DNA of 64,000 nucleotides from Prostheceraeus crozeri (GCA_907163375.1 CAJQUW010015344.1:62001-126000), one strand, 5' to 3'. Positions 48,601 to 58,073 are shown, counted from the first letter of the stretch. The notes: generated from the sequence alone by a model not told the origin. Numbers and translations are program-made.

Positions 48601-51600
48601 AACTGGAAAAGTCTTCATGACAAGTGATACGCGTACACTTGGATGTTTCTGTTGCTTTGCCAATGATGTCCTTGAACACGAGTGGTAAAAGTATCTTCCG
48701 GTCTATAAATGTAGCAGCTAGAAATCTAATCTCTTTTTAATTTGTAAACGATGTTAGAGGAAAAGTTCTGTCCTTTGTTCTGAAAAATAATTTTGAAGTA
48801 TTTTTGATCAGATACAATGTTTTTGGTACAATGTTCCGAAGTAGTACTAACTGATTTATTAAGAGAATTCACTCACAAATTTCAATGTGAGCAATTCAGA
48901 TAACTTACTACTACTACTTTGTCACTCTTAATTTCGAGGGCATGTTTCAATCAATCTAGCCGATTATTCTAGGCATCTGCGCATCGCTGATCCATCTTCA
49001 GAACCGAAGCCAACCAATCACAGTCCTAAATTCTCAATTGATCAATTTGCAATTATCTGTGCTTCTGTCATTTCAGTATTATTTTTGGGTAGCGGTTTTC
49101 CAACGAGATGAAATATTCTTGTCGCATCCCTTCTGTGCGCGATCTTTCAGCCTACAATGTTTGTCACTCTCAAGCGACTTCATTTCAGTGTTTCATGATT
49201 CTGCATTTAAAAATTGAATACCCATCTTTTTTTTGCATTGTCTAAGTTGACGGATGGAAAACCCGCTGTTCGACGATGTTGTCTATTTGGTCACACGCTG
49301 TGACCGAACCGTGGTTTTCCCTCCGTCAATTTAGACAATGATTCTGGATGTAATTACGTGTGCTATTTGTTGTTTCTGATCCATATGTTGGTCGTTTGCC
49401 ATTAATGAAATATATCGGCCTGAATTTGGAAGGATTTTATTTTTTCGGGCACTGTTGTGGCATGTGAAATGAATAACTTCTTGCACTTACAGGCTGAAGA
49501 TTCTGTACGACGGCATTTTTTGCGCCGGTGGTTGAAATCGTCGACCAATACCGACTTTGACATACGAGAAATTCTCGACTGGAACTATTACATCGAGAGG
49601 TTCAACAGTTGCGTTCAAAAGATTATCACAATCCCTGCTGCATTGCAACATATCTCTAACCCGGTTCCTCGCGTCCGACATCCGGACTGGCTGCATAAGA
49701 AGATGTTGGAAAAGACAGACATTCACAAACAGCGTACTGTCACTGGCATGTTCCAGAAGTTTCGTGAGAACGCGAAATCTGAAGGGCGAGAAATCAAAGA
49801 TATTGAGGAGACAGTGTCTGATTCTAGGTCTGGCGGAGCTACAAAGCTAGTCAGCGTTAGCAAAAAGCGTGGAGCAGCCGGTAAGTTTTGATCAATTTTC
49901 CTACTTTTCCTAACGCCTGATTTGTTGTCACAGAAAAGTGACGCATATAATGGGCAATGCATGTTGCAGATCAATTTCAATATCAATGCTGAAAGACTGA
50001 CATTCTGTTTTATGGTGAAGGATAGTGAAACCCCGACGTTACGGGTTGGTATTCTCAGAAACAACAAAATATTCGCAATTTCATGCTTCACCTTGGTTCA
50101 CTGCGTGTCCAACAGGCCACCCATTCAACTCGCTCTTTTACCAAAAGAGGTACGATCAACAATGACGCGACAACGAAGTTAATTACACAGTCCGATTTTT
50201 TACCACATGTAACTTTAACGTCACTACTCCGCCACTGGCGGCTTTTACTCTGCTGACAAAGTCAGACCTTTTTTGATCTAATATGATACCTTAAATTCGG
50301 ACTCCCCTCCTGCTGAGTTCCAATGTCACTCTCGGGGCTCTACCCCTACAACAAATTTCCGCTAGGCCAAAAATTTAGCCACTGTGCCTCGGAGACACTG
50401 CTATTTGAAATTTTTATGAGTCGCTGGGCACTGCAGATATTTGAGTTACTTGTCGACCGAATATTCTCAAATTAAAACCCACTGAGTATTTTTCTTTGCA
50501 GACACAAGACTTTCACAGGAAGACGTAGTGCAGTATGCGGAATGATTCTGCATAATTCGAGCATGATGAAAGATCATGTCCATCGAAATCACCATATTAT
50601 ACTGTACATTCTGAGAATTTATATTTATGCGAATGAAATCACATTTCTGATCGATGCAAAGTGTAGTAGTCTGTAGGTTTCATGGAATCACTTCGAGAAA
50701 GTACCGGAATCTTCTGGAAATTTGAAGCCTGATGAAAATCTGATGTAAATATTACAATATCGAATAGTTAGATGTGGGGAATTAAAACACCCGTGTGTGT
50801 CCGTGCTTTGATGTACACCTGAGTCAGGTGTGAAGTCTGAAATTGTAACTCATTTGATTTTTCATATCAGTGCAGCTTTGAAGGTACTAACCTGATAAAG
50901 TATTCCATGAAAACAGATGGAGTGTTAGCTTAAAAGATGAATGGTTGCGCCCTATATAACTCTTTCAATCGTCAGTACTTGATGACCTGAAATATGTGAA
51001 TTCACATGTCTCGTAGAAATTGAAGAATTCTCACCCATAGTCGTAACGACTGTCTTACTGAAAGCATTAGTAGGAGACGTTAATTCTCAAGAATGAAAAC
51101 AGATTTCGCGTCTGAATGAAACGAGGTCGCAGAGAATTGAGTGTGAGATTTTGAGAATGTCCATTAGTTTTAAAAAACGTCAATTTGGATGCCAGAGAGT
51201 TATAGTTTCAGGTATTAAAAACCATGAACATGGCAATTATTCGTTTTCGATGCGTATGTTGATATGTGTAACTTATCTTCGGTGGCGGACAGCAGAATAT
51301 GATAAAAGCAGGATATGTCAGAGAAGTCAACTGTTCAGGATTCGACAGCCCATCACATTTCCAGATGATAATCTCCTTTCATAGGATGGATTGAATTTTC
51401 AGTCGTAAGGAAGTGATTCACGGCTCGTGCGAAGTCCGGTTATCTAAAGCTGCTGGTGCTTAAGAGCTGTGTGTGTGTGTGTTCGATTTTCAGGATGTGG
51501 TGTGGGATTTTTAAGATCAGGCAAATTTCGTGATGTCTTTCTCAATCCCATAATATTCTGCACTGTTCAATTTCGCATTGTGGAACAAATTAATGCTTGA

Positions 51601-54600
51601 TTCAGAGTCGGTATAATCTGTATTATAAGCTCAAGATGAATTTGATTTCAGCATACCTGTTATACTTATTCTCTGGTTTTGGGATTTTTGTATAGTCGAC
51701 CAGGCTTTCGGAGCCGTGGTGTCAGCTTCGGCTCCGCCCCCTGTAAAGCTCACTAAAGTAATTCGCCCTTTCGAGGTGATTCCCAACGAAATCTAATTAA
51801 ATTATACTTCAAAATCTGGGAGGTATTTGATAAGATTGATAGATGCATGATTGACTGATAACACTCATTCGTGACATGTTTGATCGAACAGTCCTATCCA
51901 CTGTTGCCGTCTGCTAATGTTCTATAAAGGAAAGTATTACTCCGTAGCTTTGAAGACAAATGCAATCAGCATTTCAACCATGTCAACAGAGGTTTAGAAT
52001 CGTTATAATATCACTTAACGTGTATTGTTGGATTGCGTTCATTCTCAATAATCGGAAAACTTTCGTCAACCGTTCAATGAATGAGAGACTAATTAGGGAA
52101 AGGTACTTCTTTTCGGTAGACAATTGACAAACACCAAAGTCTGACACGCACTCGTAAGGTTATCACCATAGAATGCTAAGAAAGTATGCACGCAGTTCTG
52201 AATGCGAGAAATAGTTGGTAGTGCTAACTACATATTGATTATTCAATATCTTTATGATGAATCTGTAAAACGTTCCGATTTATTTAGAAGTAAGTGTGGC
52301 AACCCTGGGGTAACCTTCGCTGTAACTTTCATGATTTGAAGCTTCACCCAAAAGTCCATGCTAAAGCATAGCAAAAGCTAGGAGCTTTTCTTTGAAATTT
52401 CCATGTTAGATTCCGTTTCCATACCTCCAATCTTTCCAAAAAATGTCCTCGATTTTTCTCATAGCCTTTCACAGATGTGCAATTTCTGATTTTTTTCGAT
52501 CAAGTACTTACATTGATTGAGACTCAATAATTTTTGAAAATAATTTGAATGAAAGCATGACTATATGCGCGTATTGATTGAATTTCTTCAAATTAACAGA
52601 TATTCTCTAATTAACTTCGAAGACAACTTGTGTAAGGATGTTAAGTAGGCCTATACAAGTATTATACTCGTCGATTCCTACCTCTGAGCACTCATGTGCA
52701 TGCGCAAGCCACTTTTATATTTTTGTGTCATCAATGCAGTGATATGTCTACAGTTATACAGTTTCATTCGAATGGAACACATCGTCGAATACAGCTCGTC
52801 CGCAAATAGAACCTGCAGCAAAATGTATCATTGAGAGCTTTATGTATGTTTCATTATAAAGCCACTGACAATGGAGTATGACTACCTATAAGTCTTGAGG
52901 TTTTGTATTGTTTGGCAAATGTTCAATAGCATCCATAATTATTGCTGCTTAAAAGCTGACCTAGCTAAAAGTTGTGGTTTTTGAATGATCAACATAACAT
53001 ACGAGTATATTATGATCATTCAATTGCTCCCGTTGTTTCTGTCAAACATCATCTAATGTAACTGCTTGCTTGAAAAATATATTTTCATTGTAATCTTTAG
53101 CATGGATTACACCTTCATCAAAGTGATAGGAAATGATAGATCTGTAATTGTTCAACGAATACTTATCGAAATCGATATAAAACGATGAATAAAAGCGAAA
53201 TGGTTAATACTGTGTCGTCACTCAAGTCAAGTTTCTGGTTCTTCTTGCAAATTTTTGGTCTTCGATTTCCTCCCTTCCGTATTGCGCCTCATCATCAATG
53301 TGTGTAGATAATGTCTGTTTTTAATCACTGAAAAGTCGGCAGTTAAATCCCAAACTCGAGATTTTTTCGCACGAACTGCCCTCAAATACAGCCTGCATTT
53401 AAATTGCAAGTAAATGATGTATCCCGTGGGATATATTCGAGAAAATGCGCTGTATTCTGTGACAGAAAATAAATTTGTGGTAAATGTCCACATAGATTCC
53501 TAAAAAAGAAGTCTAGAAACTTTTGTATTGATAAAATCATCGAAATTGACTATTGATATTTTATCACCAGGTCGCAAGTCAGTCATCAGCAAGCCTACAG
53601 GTCCTATTGCCACAGCTGAAAACTGGAGAGAAATTCTTGGCCCACTGCCACAGATGGGTCGAACGAAGGATTCCATTCGTACTTGGTTGACTTATCATAA
53701 GAGGAAATGGCGTGCTATGATCTATGGCGAGGAGACAGTGTCATACAACGCAAAAGGAGGAACCCAGAAACGGGCACGATTATCAGCTGGTAGGAGGATT
53801 TCAGCTCGAGGCGGCATGTCAGCCTTCCTTGGACGAACATTACGCGCTCCTCTGGAGCATGTGTGGCAGGTACATATTTTGAATGCAAATCATCAAAGCT
53901 GTGATCTCATTAAGTACTAAAATGTTGTCTGTCAAATACGCTTTTTTTAATGCAGTCTTCAGGAAATATATGATCAACAACACTGTTTAATGTGTGACCT
54001 GTACTCCTGAATTTACTGTACATCAGTGTGGGTAACGCGCGCACGTTTTGGGTGGCATCTAACATTGGACCGTTGCATCATTTAAATCAGGAATGTGAAA
54101 ATGATTCACTCCAACTTTGACCTTTGGAATGTGCTTCTGAGGTTGGGGATCTTCTCTAGAATTCGACAAATTATTGGCTAATAACTAAATGATGGCTATA
54201 TGATAACTATATGATGTCGAAGATTCATTTCGGCATGATCAATCAAACCATGTTCCTTTCTTATCGAACATCTCTGCATGAATGTAATCAAATAACCATC
54301 AACTGCGCAAGTGTATTCTAAGTCACATGGTGTTCGATGCCTTTTTGAGCATATTCCACTACGTAATAATTTTCCAGGCTATGCATGTAGGATCCCAACC
54401 GCATGAATATGTGATTTTTGCGAGTCAACTTTTCCTCTATGAGTTCTTGCTGGATTTTATTTGTATACCACTACACCAATATAGTTTGTACTCAGATGGC
54501 ATTTTCCCGTACACAAGAATCGTTGGTGGAGCGCATACGGGGTTTTTGAAGGCCGTTTATGTTTGGGTGACGTGTGTAGACGTACATGCAATTTGGTCAA

Positions 54601-57600
54601 TTTATGCCACTTTATCTTTTTTTAAATTTTTTGGTGCATATAGAAGGGCAGATATACGGTATACGTGCATGTCATTACTTTTCAATAAAAGAAGGTCATG
54701 TTAGTCATGTTATCATATCACCAATAAGGCCATTATTACCAGAATTTAATAACACAAAAGACAAGTTTCCGCAAATTTGTCCCATTCACTTTTCTTATTT
54801 CAAATAGATTTTAGAATGGAAGTGTGGAAGACATGCGATCACTACTATGTACATATAGATAGTGCTCAGCCCTTATTTATGCTCAAATATAGCAGGAAAA
54901 AAATATTTCAACCTACTGCTGCCTTTGAAAACTGGCGTCCCGCTATCACAGCTTGGTTGCCTACCACTTCTGGAAAATTGAAGTACATTATCAAGGTTGA
55001 CAGTTATTAAATATTTCACCGGTTGACCTAACGTTCCATGACATCTGTTAATCCGGGTCGAAGCTGGTCAATCAATTTTGTTCTGGCCTATAATTCTGGC
55101 AGGTTTCACCAAAATTCAGCATTCTTTTGAGCAAGATTGGTAGGTTGATGTGATAATGGTGATGTCATTTACTTTTACTGAATGCCATGTAAGTTCACAA
55201 CGTTTCTGGAGAAAGGAATTTCTTCCAATGACCGATGTCATTGCGTGAACATTTTTTGCAGTGGACTCCTTTTTTAAATTAGAAAACTTTCGTGCATTCA
55301 ATTCATCTTGCCTTCTTCCGAATCAAGCAGTGTTTTCCCTATATTTTTCATGTAATATTCAGAGAAAAAAGCAACAGAAGGCAGTGAAAAAGTTAATATC
55401 TACATTTTTTGGAGTTGTGTGTCATGTAAAATTAATAAGAACACCACAATTTCTGTCAATATAACTCTCAGGACATGCTTACTTCGCTAAAAGCTAAAGC
55501 ATTAAGAAAGTTTAAACACAGTGATATCTCAACTTCTACTACTTGTATTAAAATTGATGACAATGATTAATGTATGATGGTCGGATTATAATGAATGTTT
55601 TGTCTCCAACCTGTGTCTGTCATTGACGTTGTAGATAAATTAGACACATGAACTTGATATTTATTTCCTTGATTTTGATGTCAATTTAATGCTTTCCGTG
55701 TGATAGGTAATTCAACTGCATCCAATAGCCGGCGCTCCAGGACATTTTCGAGCTTGGTGCTTGCTTGGTCAAGAGCTGAGCGCGCAGCGTGTGGTGATTC
55801 CGAGGGTTTTCTACGTCAATTTGAGAACACCTAAGGACGAAGAGAGTGGTCCACTTTATCGCAAGGTGAACCGAAGTCTTCCAAGATCTCACACAGTTCA
55901 TCACTTGTACGAATACAACGTTCCAGAGGAGGTATTTCTCAAGCATCAGACTGACATCCTTGGTGAGTAGAGAGAGTAGTGTAGAGTAGAGGCTTCATCA
56001 GAAGCATTTTATCTGACATGGGAATCTGGCAATGCTCTCCTTCTTCATTTCTTATTCACACGTTGAAGTAACTTCATAAGGCTCAATTTTCTCATGCTCT
56101 ATGAATCTTTTATTTATAATTTGTATATTGTAATATTAATGATTCGTTTTGCAATTATAATGCAAAATGTGTTATTATTATTATTCAGTACAGTGCTTTG
56201 GCCAATGCAGTCATGAAAAAACTGATAACTGAAAGTGGGTGTAGATATGAAGGGATAATAGTGTTAAATACTAAGATGAGAAATTTTTGTACAAGATAAA
56301 ACTTAGGATCGGGACTTCTTTGGAATTGTAGTTATTACTTGGAGCTTCTTCTAATTGAATTTTAAAATTTGAGTTAGCTTAACTTAGACGTAACATGTCC
56401 ACTTGACATTGCAGATGACTTTCTGCGTCCGGAAGTTGAAGGAGTTTACGAATTGCAAGTACCACTGATTTTTCGTGCCATGATGGAGATGGGATGTCTC
56501 TGCTCGGTTGATAAAACTCAACTGAAAGACAGCGATGGTCTCAACTTTGTTCTCAGTCAACTTGAGTTCAAGACTATGAGTCAGCAGAAATATTTAGATC
56601 CTGTCAATGATTCCAGAGAGGTACAAGAATTTTATTTGCGTGCTAGGGAAACACAAGAGAATTTTTATGCAATTTTGATTACACAGGTAATACTTTATTT
56701 GTGCCGAACTATCATTAAATCATTTCAGTTAATGATCAGCGACAAGCAAAAAGGGAAAAACATAACACGTCTTCTACATCCGGTCTACCTGTACTCGCAT
56801 ACAAGTGCAAGAAAGCAGCTCATCTGTCTATATTTGCCTCCACATGGGGACACTGGTGCAACTTGTCTTGTTTTCGCTGTGGATACGTCTCGTACGAATC
56901 AGATGCCCAACCTTCAGACCACTTATTCAAGGGCGTTCTCGGAGCTGGAGGACACTGACGAAGAACCCGCAATGCCGAAAGATATCACTTTCGAAGTTCG
57001 TGTTGAGGTAGACGAACGACAGGTAGGTCGAATGATTATTCCTTCTCAACCAGGAGTATCATGAGATAGCATTTGTGTAAATGTACAGCCTTCTTTTATA
57101 GGCTGTTACTTGGACGAACTCATCATTTTCCAAATATGAATAGCTATCGATAATACTTTATGATGATTCTGTACAAATGCAAAATTTTTAGGACTGTTAA
57201 TGCAGCTGAAGTAGTTTTAATCCGAAACATCAAAGTTGAAATATTATGACTCGTTTTCAAGAATAACGCACATACATGCCGCGTTTGAAGATAATATGTT
57301 CAGTTCACATCGTTCATTTTTGCTATCGCACCAAGTTCAACCAATACATTAAAATTTCGCGAAGAAGTAAGAATTTGAGTTCATGGCAAAGTGCAGTAAG
57401 CGCCGCTTGTTGTGGAATATCTCGATAAAAATTCAGTTTAGCCCGTGTCGGTATTAGGTGGCTGTCTCCACTAAATGAAAATCATCCGAATAATGCACAA
57501 GCAGAGCGGGATTTCATCTCTCAGACTCATGAGATTGTCTAATGTGTAGATAACTATTGAAAATGTGTCACCAAATTCGTCAGACGTTTTTGTAGTAAAC

Positions 57601-58073
57601 GTATACCAGCCATGATGAATAGATATTTATTGTTTCACTTTGCTTTGTGTTTACATTCCAAAACAGCTCACTAAAATATTATATATCGACTAAAAATGCG
57701 CATTGCTTGTAATGGGCAATTGTTCACTTGTGCAGATTATCCTGCACCTTTAACTTGGGAAAATTTGTTTGTAATATGCAGCTGCCTGGAATAATCGACT
57801 TTTTGTGATATTGTTAATGCAGTATGACGAAAAGCTTTCTTAAATTTTCAATTTGTCTTTTGTCTAATATCCATGTATACAAGAAGATTTTAATGCTTAT
57901 CTACCTACTCTTTACAGGTATATCGTCTCATACAGCGAAGCTTGACCGCTTACAAGGATGAACGGAAGGGGTTGGGAGGATGTGTTCTTCTAGTACAATC
58001 TACCACTCCTCTTACACAGTTGCAGATAGCAATGCCTGCAATGCTTGACTTTCCGAACATCCCATTAACTCAG
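24695..58073 (+). CDS. POLE: DNA polymerase epsilon catalytic subunit (5' three-quarters, 15 exons)
   Basis: Leading-strand replicative B-family polymerase with proofreading, acting in the nucleus with the replicative helicase. Fifteen exons join in phase to about 1,685 residues; human POLE has about 2,286, so the last quarter is off the right edge. Exonuclease motifs: [11 protein letters not shown] (Exo I), [16 protein letters not shown] (Exo II) and [17 protein letters not shown] (Exo III). Polymerase motifs: [21 protein letters not shown] (A), [21 protein letters not shown] (B) and [13 protein letters not shown] (C). The cysteines of the catalytic-domain Fe-S site are visible as [13 protein letters not shown] plus DYCRKAYKK. 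All acidic catalytic residues are intact, so this looks like a functional host gene. Possible starts are ATG 24695 or 24707; the acceptor-like TTGCAG at 24698-24703 means a further 5' exon is possible. The final exon here is followed by an intron carrying a BEL/Pao element. No paralogous copy is seen. Confidence 0.97.
24707..25174 (+). CDS. POLE: POLE coding exon 1
   Basis: Begins [25 protein letters not shown] if started at 24707, or four codons earlier at 24695. It contains the conserved [18 protein letters not shown] and [16 protein letters not shown] of the N-terminal domain. It ends VEDLQR before GTAAGT, phase 0, joining [10 protein letters not shown] of the next exon as in animal orthologues. 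Confidence 0.93.
25175..26359. other. POLE intron 1, left part
   Basis: No exon fits here. The stretch at 25348-25434 looks exon-like but is not needed by the protein (see rejected items). No clear repeat boundaries were found before the LINE. Confidence 0.5.
26320..28660 (+). mobile_element. 5'-truncated LINE with long open RT frame in POLE intron 1
   Basis: A 718-codon uninterrupted frame (26360-28516) covers the linker and complete reverse transcriptase of a Jockey/CR1-like LINE. Motifs: [63 protein letters not shown] (A), [19 protein letters not shown] (B), [10 protein letters not shown] (C) and [18 protein letters not shown], then [17 protein letters not shown]. The 5' endonuclease is missing. 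The 3' untranslated region holds a stem-loop, ACCCCTAGC ... GCTAGGGGT near 28590-28628, followed by an A-run near 28642. It lies in the same sense as POLE. The open frame points to recent insertion. Confidence 0.88.
28973..29482 (+). CDS. POLE: POLE coding exon 2 (Exo I)
   Basis: 170 codons, phase 0 at both ends, bounded by TTTTCAG and GTAAGC. Carries [25 protein letters not shown] and the exonuclease I motif [16 protein letters not shown] with the metal-binding Asp and Glu, then [19 protein letters not shown]. The segment [22 protein letters not shown] is the variable linker of this region. Confidence 0.96.
29483..30472. other. POLE intron 2
   Basis: 990 bp, GT-AG, AT-rich. No repeat or gene recognised. 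Confidence 0.6.
30473..30667 (+). CDS. POLE: POLE coding exon 3 (Exo II)
   Basis: 65 codons, phase 0, acceptor TTATAG, donor GTAAGT. Starts [22 protein letters not shown] and includes [21 protein letters not shown], the exonuclease II motif with its catalytic Asp. Confidence 0.96.
31350..32710 (+). mobile_element. Tc1/mariner DNA transposon copy (decayed) in POLE intron 3
   Basis: Bounded by inverted ends CAGTGTCGTGCAAAAGTGC (from 31352) and the complement of CAGTGTAGTGCAGAAGT (to 32708), each beside a TA, the target dinucleotide of this superfamily. The 1.36-kb length fits Tc1. Pieces of the transposase DDE domain are readable on the plus strand: [11 protein letters not shown] near 31920, [24 protein letters not shown] near 32005-32080 (holding the second catalytic Asp), then a degraded SPDLNPIE-type segment near 32155. 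Several frame changes and stops make it inactive. Confidence 0.8.
33021..33398 (+). CDS. POLE: POLE coding exon 4 (Exo III)
   Basis: 126 codons, phase 0, acceptor ATTTCAG, donor [45 protein letters not shown] and [29 protein letters not shown] follow the vertebrate protein almost residue for residue. They include the Exo III Tyr and Asp. Confidence 0.97.
33399..35830. other. POLE intron 4
   Basis: 2.4 kb. A GC-rich island at about 33510-33570 (CACGGCGGAACCGGGGG ... GGCACGTGCCCTCC) resembles the terminus of hAT-like miniature elements common in invertebrates, but no partner end was found. Otherwise no gene or repeat recognised. Confidence 0.45.
35831..36019 (+). CDS. POLE: POLE coding exon 5
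   Basis: 63 codons, phase 0. [34 protein letters not shown] is the conserved start of the polymerase domain. Ends KHALE before GTATGA. Confidence 0.95.
36020..37500. other. POLE intron 5, left part
   Basis: No gene or bounded repeat recognised. A short imperfect inverted motif around ATCCGGCCGGAACCAGAT and ATCTGGCCAGAT lies at about 36350-36395. Confidence 0.4.
37509..38453. repeat. Cluster of related inverted repeats (TTCGCGAAATTTACC family)
   Basis: A tight hairpin pairs TTCGCGAAATTTACCTCGTG (37509-37528) with CACGGGGTAAATTTCGCGAA (37541-37560), 19 of 20 matching across a 12-bp loop. A second, similar hairpin with TTCACGAAATT lies at 38252-38292. A third unpaired copy, CTCGCGAAATTTACCCCGT, is at 38435-38453 and is inverted relative to the right arm of the first. 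A (TA)n tract follows at about 38459-38474. This could be a miniature element with nested termini, or several. No reading frame is supported. Confidence 0.55.
38841..39212 (+). CDS. POLE: POLE coding exon 6 (polymerase motif A, Fe-S cysteines)
   Basis: 124 codons. [24 protein letters not shown] carries the catalytic Asp of motif [17 protein letters not shown] gives three cysteines of the cluster site; the fourth lies in exon 7. The exon must end at KQ before GNFQQ of exon 7. The only fitting donor is GCAAGT, so intron 6 is of the GC-AG class. The tail NYNAQSYKQ is lineage-specific. Confidence 0.93.
39736..39840 (+). repeat. tRNA-derived SINE, copy 4 (3' body only)
   Basis: Plus-strand copy of the family body: GGAAGGGCATCCGGAATAAA, then a GTGTCAGCACCGTCCAAGCC-like stretch, ending GGGAACAGTGACGTCAAA. 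The tRNA-like head is absent. It lies in POLE intron 6. Confidence 0.7.
40668..40913 (+). CDS. POLE: POLE coding exon 7
   Basis: 82 codons, phase 0. Starts [17 protein letters not shown], a Gln/Asn-rich divergent linker, then [53 protein letters not shown], strongly conserved. The Cys in DYCRKAYKK corresponds to the fourth cluster ligand. Confidence 0.95.
41464..42033. mobile_element. hAT-type MITE in POLE intron 7
   Basis: 554-bp body (41472-42025). The ends read AGGGCTGGGATCAGTTAACCG and, on the minus strand, CAGGGTTGGACCAGTTAAT, matching hAT termini. The flanking octamers CAAAATAT and TAAAATAT form an 8-bp duplication with one mismatch. GGTTAACCGG-like motifs lie near both ends. No transposase. 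Confidence 0.75.
42348..42698 (+). CDS. POLE: POLE coding exon 8 (polymerase motifs B and C)
   Basis: 117 codons, phase 0, acceptor TTTGAAG, donor [70 protein letters not shown] holds the motif B Lys/Tyr helix and the catalytic Asp-Thr-Asp of motif C. Ends FKTTGKKSK. Confidence 0.97.
42935..43124 (-). repeat. tRNA-derived SINE, copy 2 (most complete)
   Basis: Read on the minus strand it begins with a tRNA-like head: GGTCTCCGTGGCATAGTGGT contains the A box TGGCATAGTGG, and GAGGTCGAGCCCCG contains the B box. A family-specific body follows (GGGCATGCGGACTAAAAG, GTCTGACGATGTCAGCACCG), ending GGGAATAGTGACGT. RNA polymerase III would start at the head. It lies in POLE intron 8, antisense to the gene. 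Confidence 0.85.
43840..44250 (-). pseudogene. Tc1-like transposase C-terminal remnant in POLE intron 8
   Basis: On the minus strand a degraded [10 protein letters not shown] (family pattern SPDLNPIEHLW) precedes [25 protein letters not shown], which matches the C-terminal SM..R..A....GG.TRY pattern of Tc1/IS630-type transposases. Interrupted by stops and frame changes; termini not found. A different subfamily from the copy at 31350-32710. Confidence 0.55.
44711..45035 (+). CDS. POLE: POLE coding exon 9
   Basis: 325 nt, phase 0 to 1. [28 protein letters not shown], then [71 protein letters not shown], nearly identical to vertebrate POLE palm/P-domain sequence. Donor GTGAAG. Confidence 0.97.
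45036..46338. other. POLE intron 9, left part
   Basis: No gene or bounded repeat recognised. Confidence 0.45.
46339..46618. mobile_element. Nested hairpin MITEs in POLE intron 9
   Basis: A hairpin at 46339-46419 has a perfect 21-bp core, GGGCAACAATGTAGGACATT(T) at 46356-46376 and its complement at 46382-46402, with TTAACAT/ATGTTAA at its outer ends. Next to it, a pair of inverted ends starting ATTGTGCGTAATTGA (46424) and ending with the complement at 46618 encloses about 195 bp. Those ends also contain CAATGTAGGAAAAAAG-like words, so the two structures share sequence and may be one rearranged element. Confidence 0.55.
46619..47595. other. POLE intron 9, right part
   Basis: No recognisable gene or repeat. 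Confidence 0.45.
47596..47909 (+). CDS. POLE: POLE coding exon 10
   Basis: 314 nt, phase 1 to 0. [51 protein letters not shown], then [50 protein letters not shown]: the polymerase thumb. Donor GTGAGG. Confidence 0.97.
47910..49235. other. POLE intron 10, left part
   Basis: No gene or bounded repeat recognised before the hairpin at 49236. Confidence 0.45.
49236..49340. repeat. 105-bp hairpin with nested palindrome in POLE intron 10
   Basis: Outer arms CATTGTCTAAGTTGACGGAT and the complement of TCCGTCAATTTAGACAATG pair almost fully. GGAAAACC/GGTTTTCC continues the stem. Near the centre a second palindrome, GGTCACA-CGC-TGTGACC, pairs on itself. It could be a very short MITE or a structured transcript. 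It sits about 150 bp before the exon 11 acceptor. Confidence 0.65.
49493..49880 (+). CDS. POLE: POLE coding exon 11
   Basis: 388 nt, phase 0 to 1. [74 protein letters not shown] is conserved. It is followed by a variable region ([19 protein letters not shown]) where other polymerases epsilon may carry a PCNA-binding box; the match here is weak. Donor GTAAGT. Confidence 0.95.
50215..50405 (-). repeat. tRNA-derived SINE, copy 3
   Basis: On the minus strand: TCTCCGAGGCACAGTGGC (A-box-like), a GGGGTAGAGCCCCGAGAG B-box region, the family body, and the 3' end GGCGGAGTAGTGACGTTAAAG. More diverged than copy 2. It lies in POLE intron 11, antisense to the gene. Confidence 0.75.
50406..53570. other. 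POLE intron 11, right part
   Basis: About 3.1 kb without a recognisable gene. It includes a short (GT)n tract near 51470-51482. Open frames at 51151-51384 and 53227-53493 (minus) have no family resemblance. Confidence 0.45.
53571..53869 (+). CDS. POLE: POLE coding exon 12
   Basis: 299 nt, phase 1 to 0, acceptor [39 protein letters not shown], then [20 protein letters not shown], matches the region linking the catalytic half to the inactive second polymerase domain. A basic stretch, [15 protein letters not shown], lies between. Confidence 0.93.
53870..55706. other. POLE intron 12
   Basis: 1.8 kb. Open frames at 54327-54704 and 54777-55010 lie here but match no POLE segment or other family. 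The protein is continuous across this intron without them. Confidence 0.5.
55707..55962 (+). CDS. POLE: POLE coding exon 13
   Basis: 256 nt, phase 0 to 1, acceptor TGATAG, donor [48 protein letters not shown], then [25 protein letters not shown], conserved in animal POLE (second, inactive polymerase module). Confidence 0.95.
56415..57022 (+). CDS. POLE: POLE coding exon 14 (possibly split by a short intron)
   Basis: 608 nt, phase 1 to 0. [31 protein letters not shown]..., later [43 protein letters not shown] and [13 protein letters not shown], matching vertebrate POLE. Between [10 protein letters not shown] and VYLY the frame holds about 50-60 residues that vertebrate POLE lacks. Splice-like signals lie there (donors at 56621 or 56687, acceptor after 56728) that would remove 108 or 42 nt in frame, so part of this may be intron. 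Confidence 0.88.
57023..57917. other. POLE intron 14
   Basis: 895 bp, donor GTAGGT, acceptor TTTACAG. No repeat recognised. Confidence 0.6.
57918..58073 (+). CDS. POLE: POLE coding exon 15 (last in window)
   Basis: 52 codons, phase 0, donor [58 protein letters not shown] corresponds to human [23 protein letters not shown]...EFPLVPI. The next exon would begin near the human VADKINYGVLDWQ segment and is not found before 64000. Confidence 0.93.

Noticed and set aside
51464-51482. Short GT-rich tract as a regulatory element
   Set aside because: An ordinary short microsatellite with no further context.
54327-55010. Two open frames in POLE intron 12
   Set aside because: No family resemblance, and POLE is complete across the intron without them.
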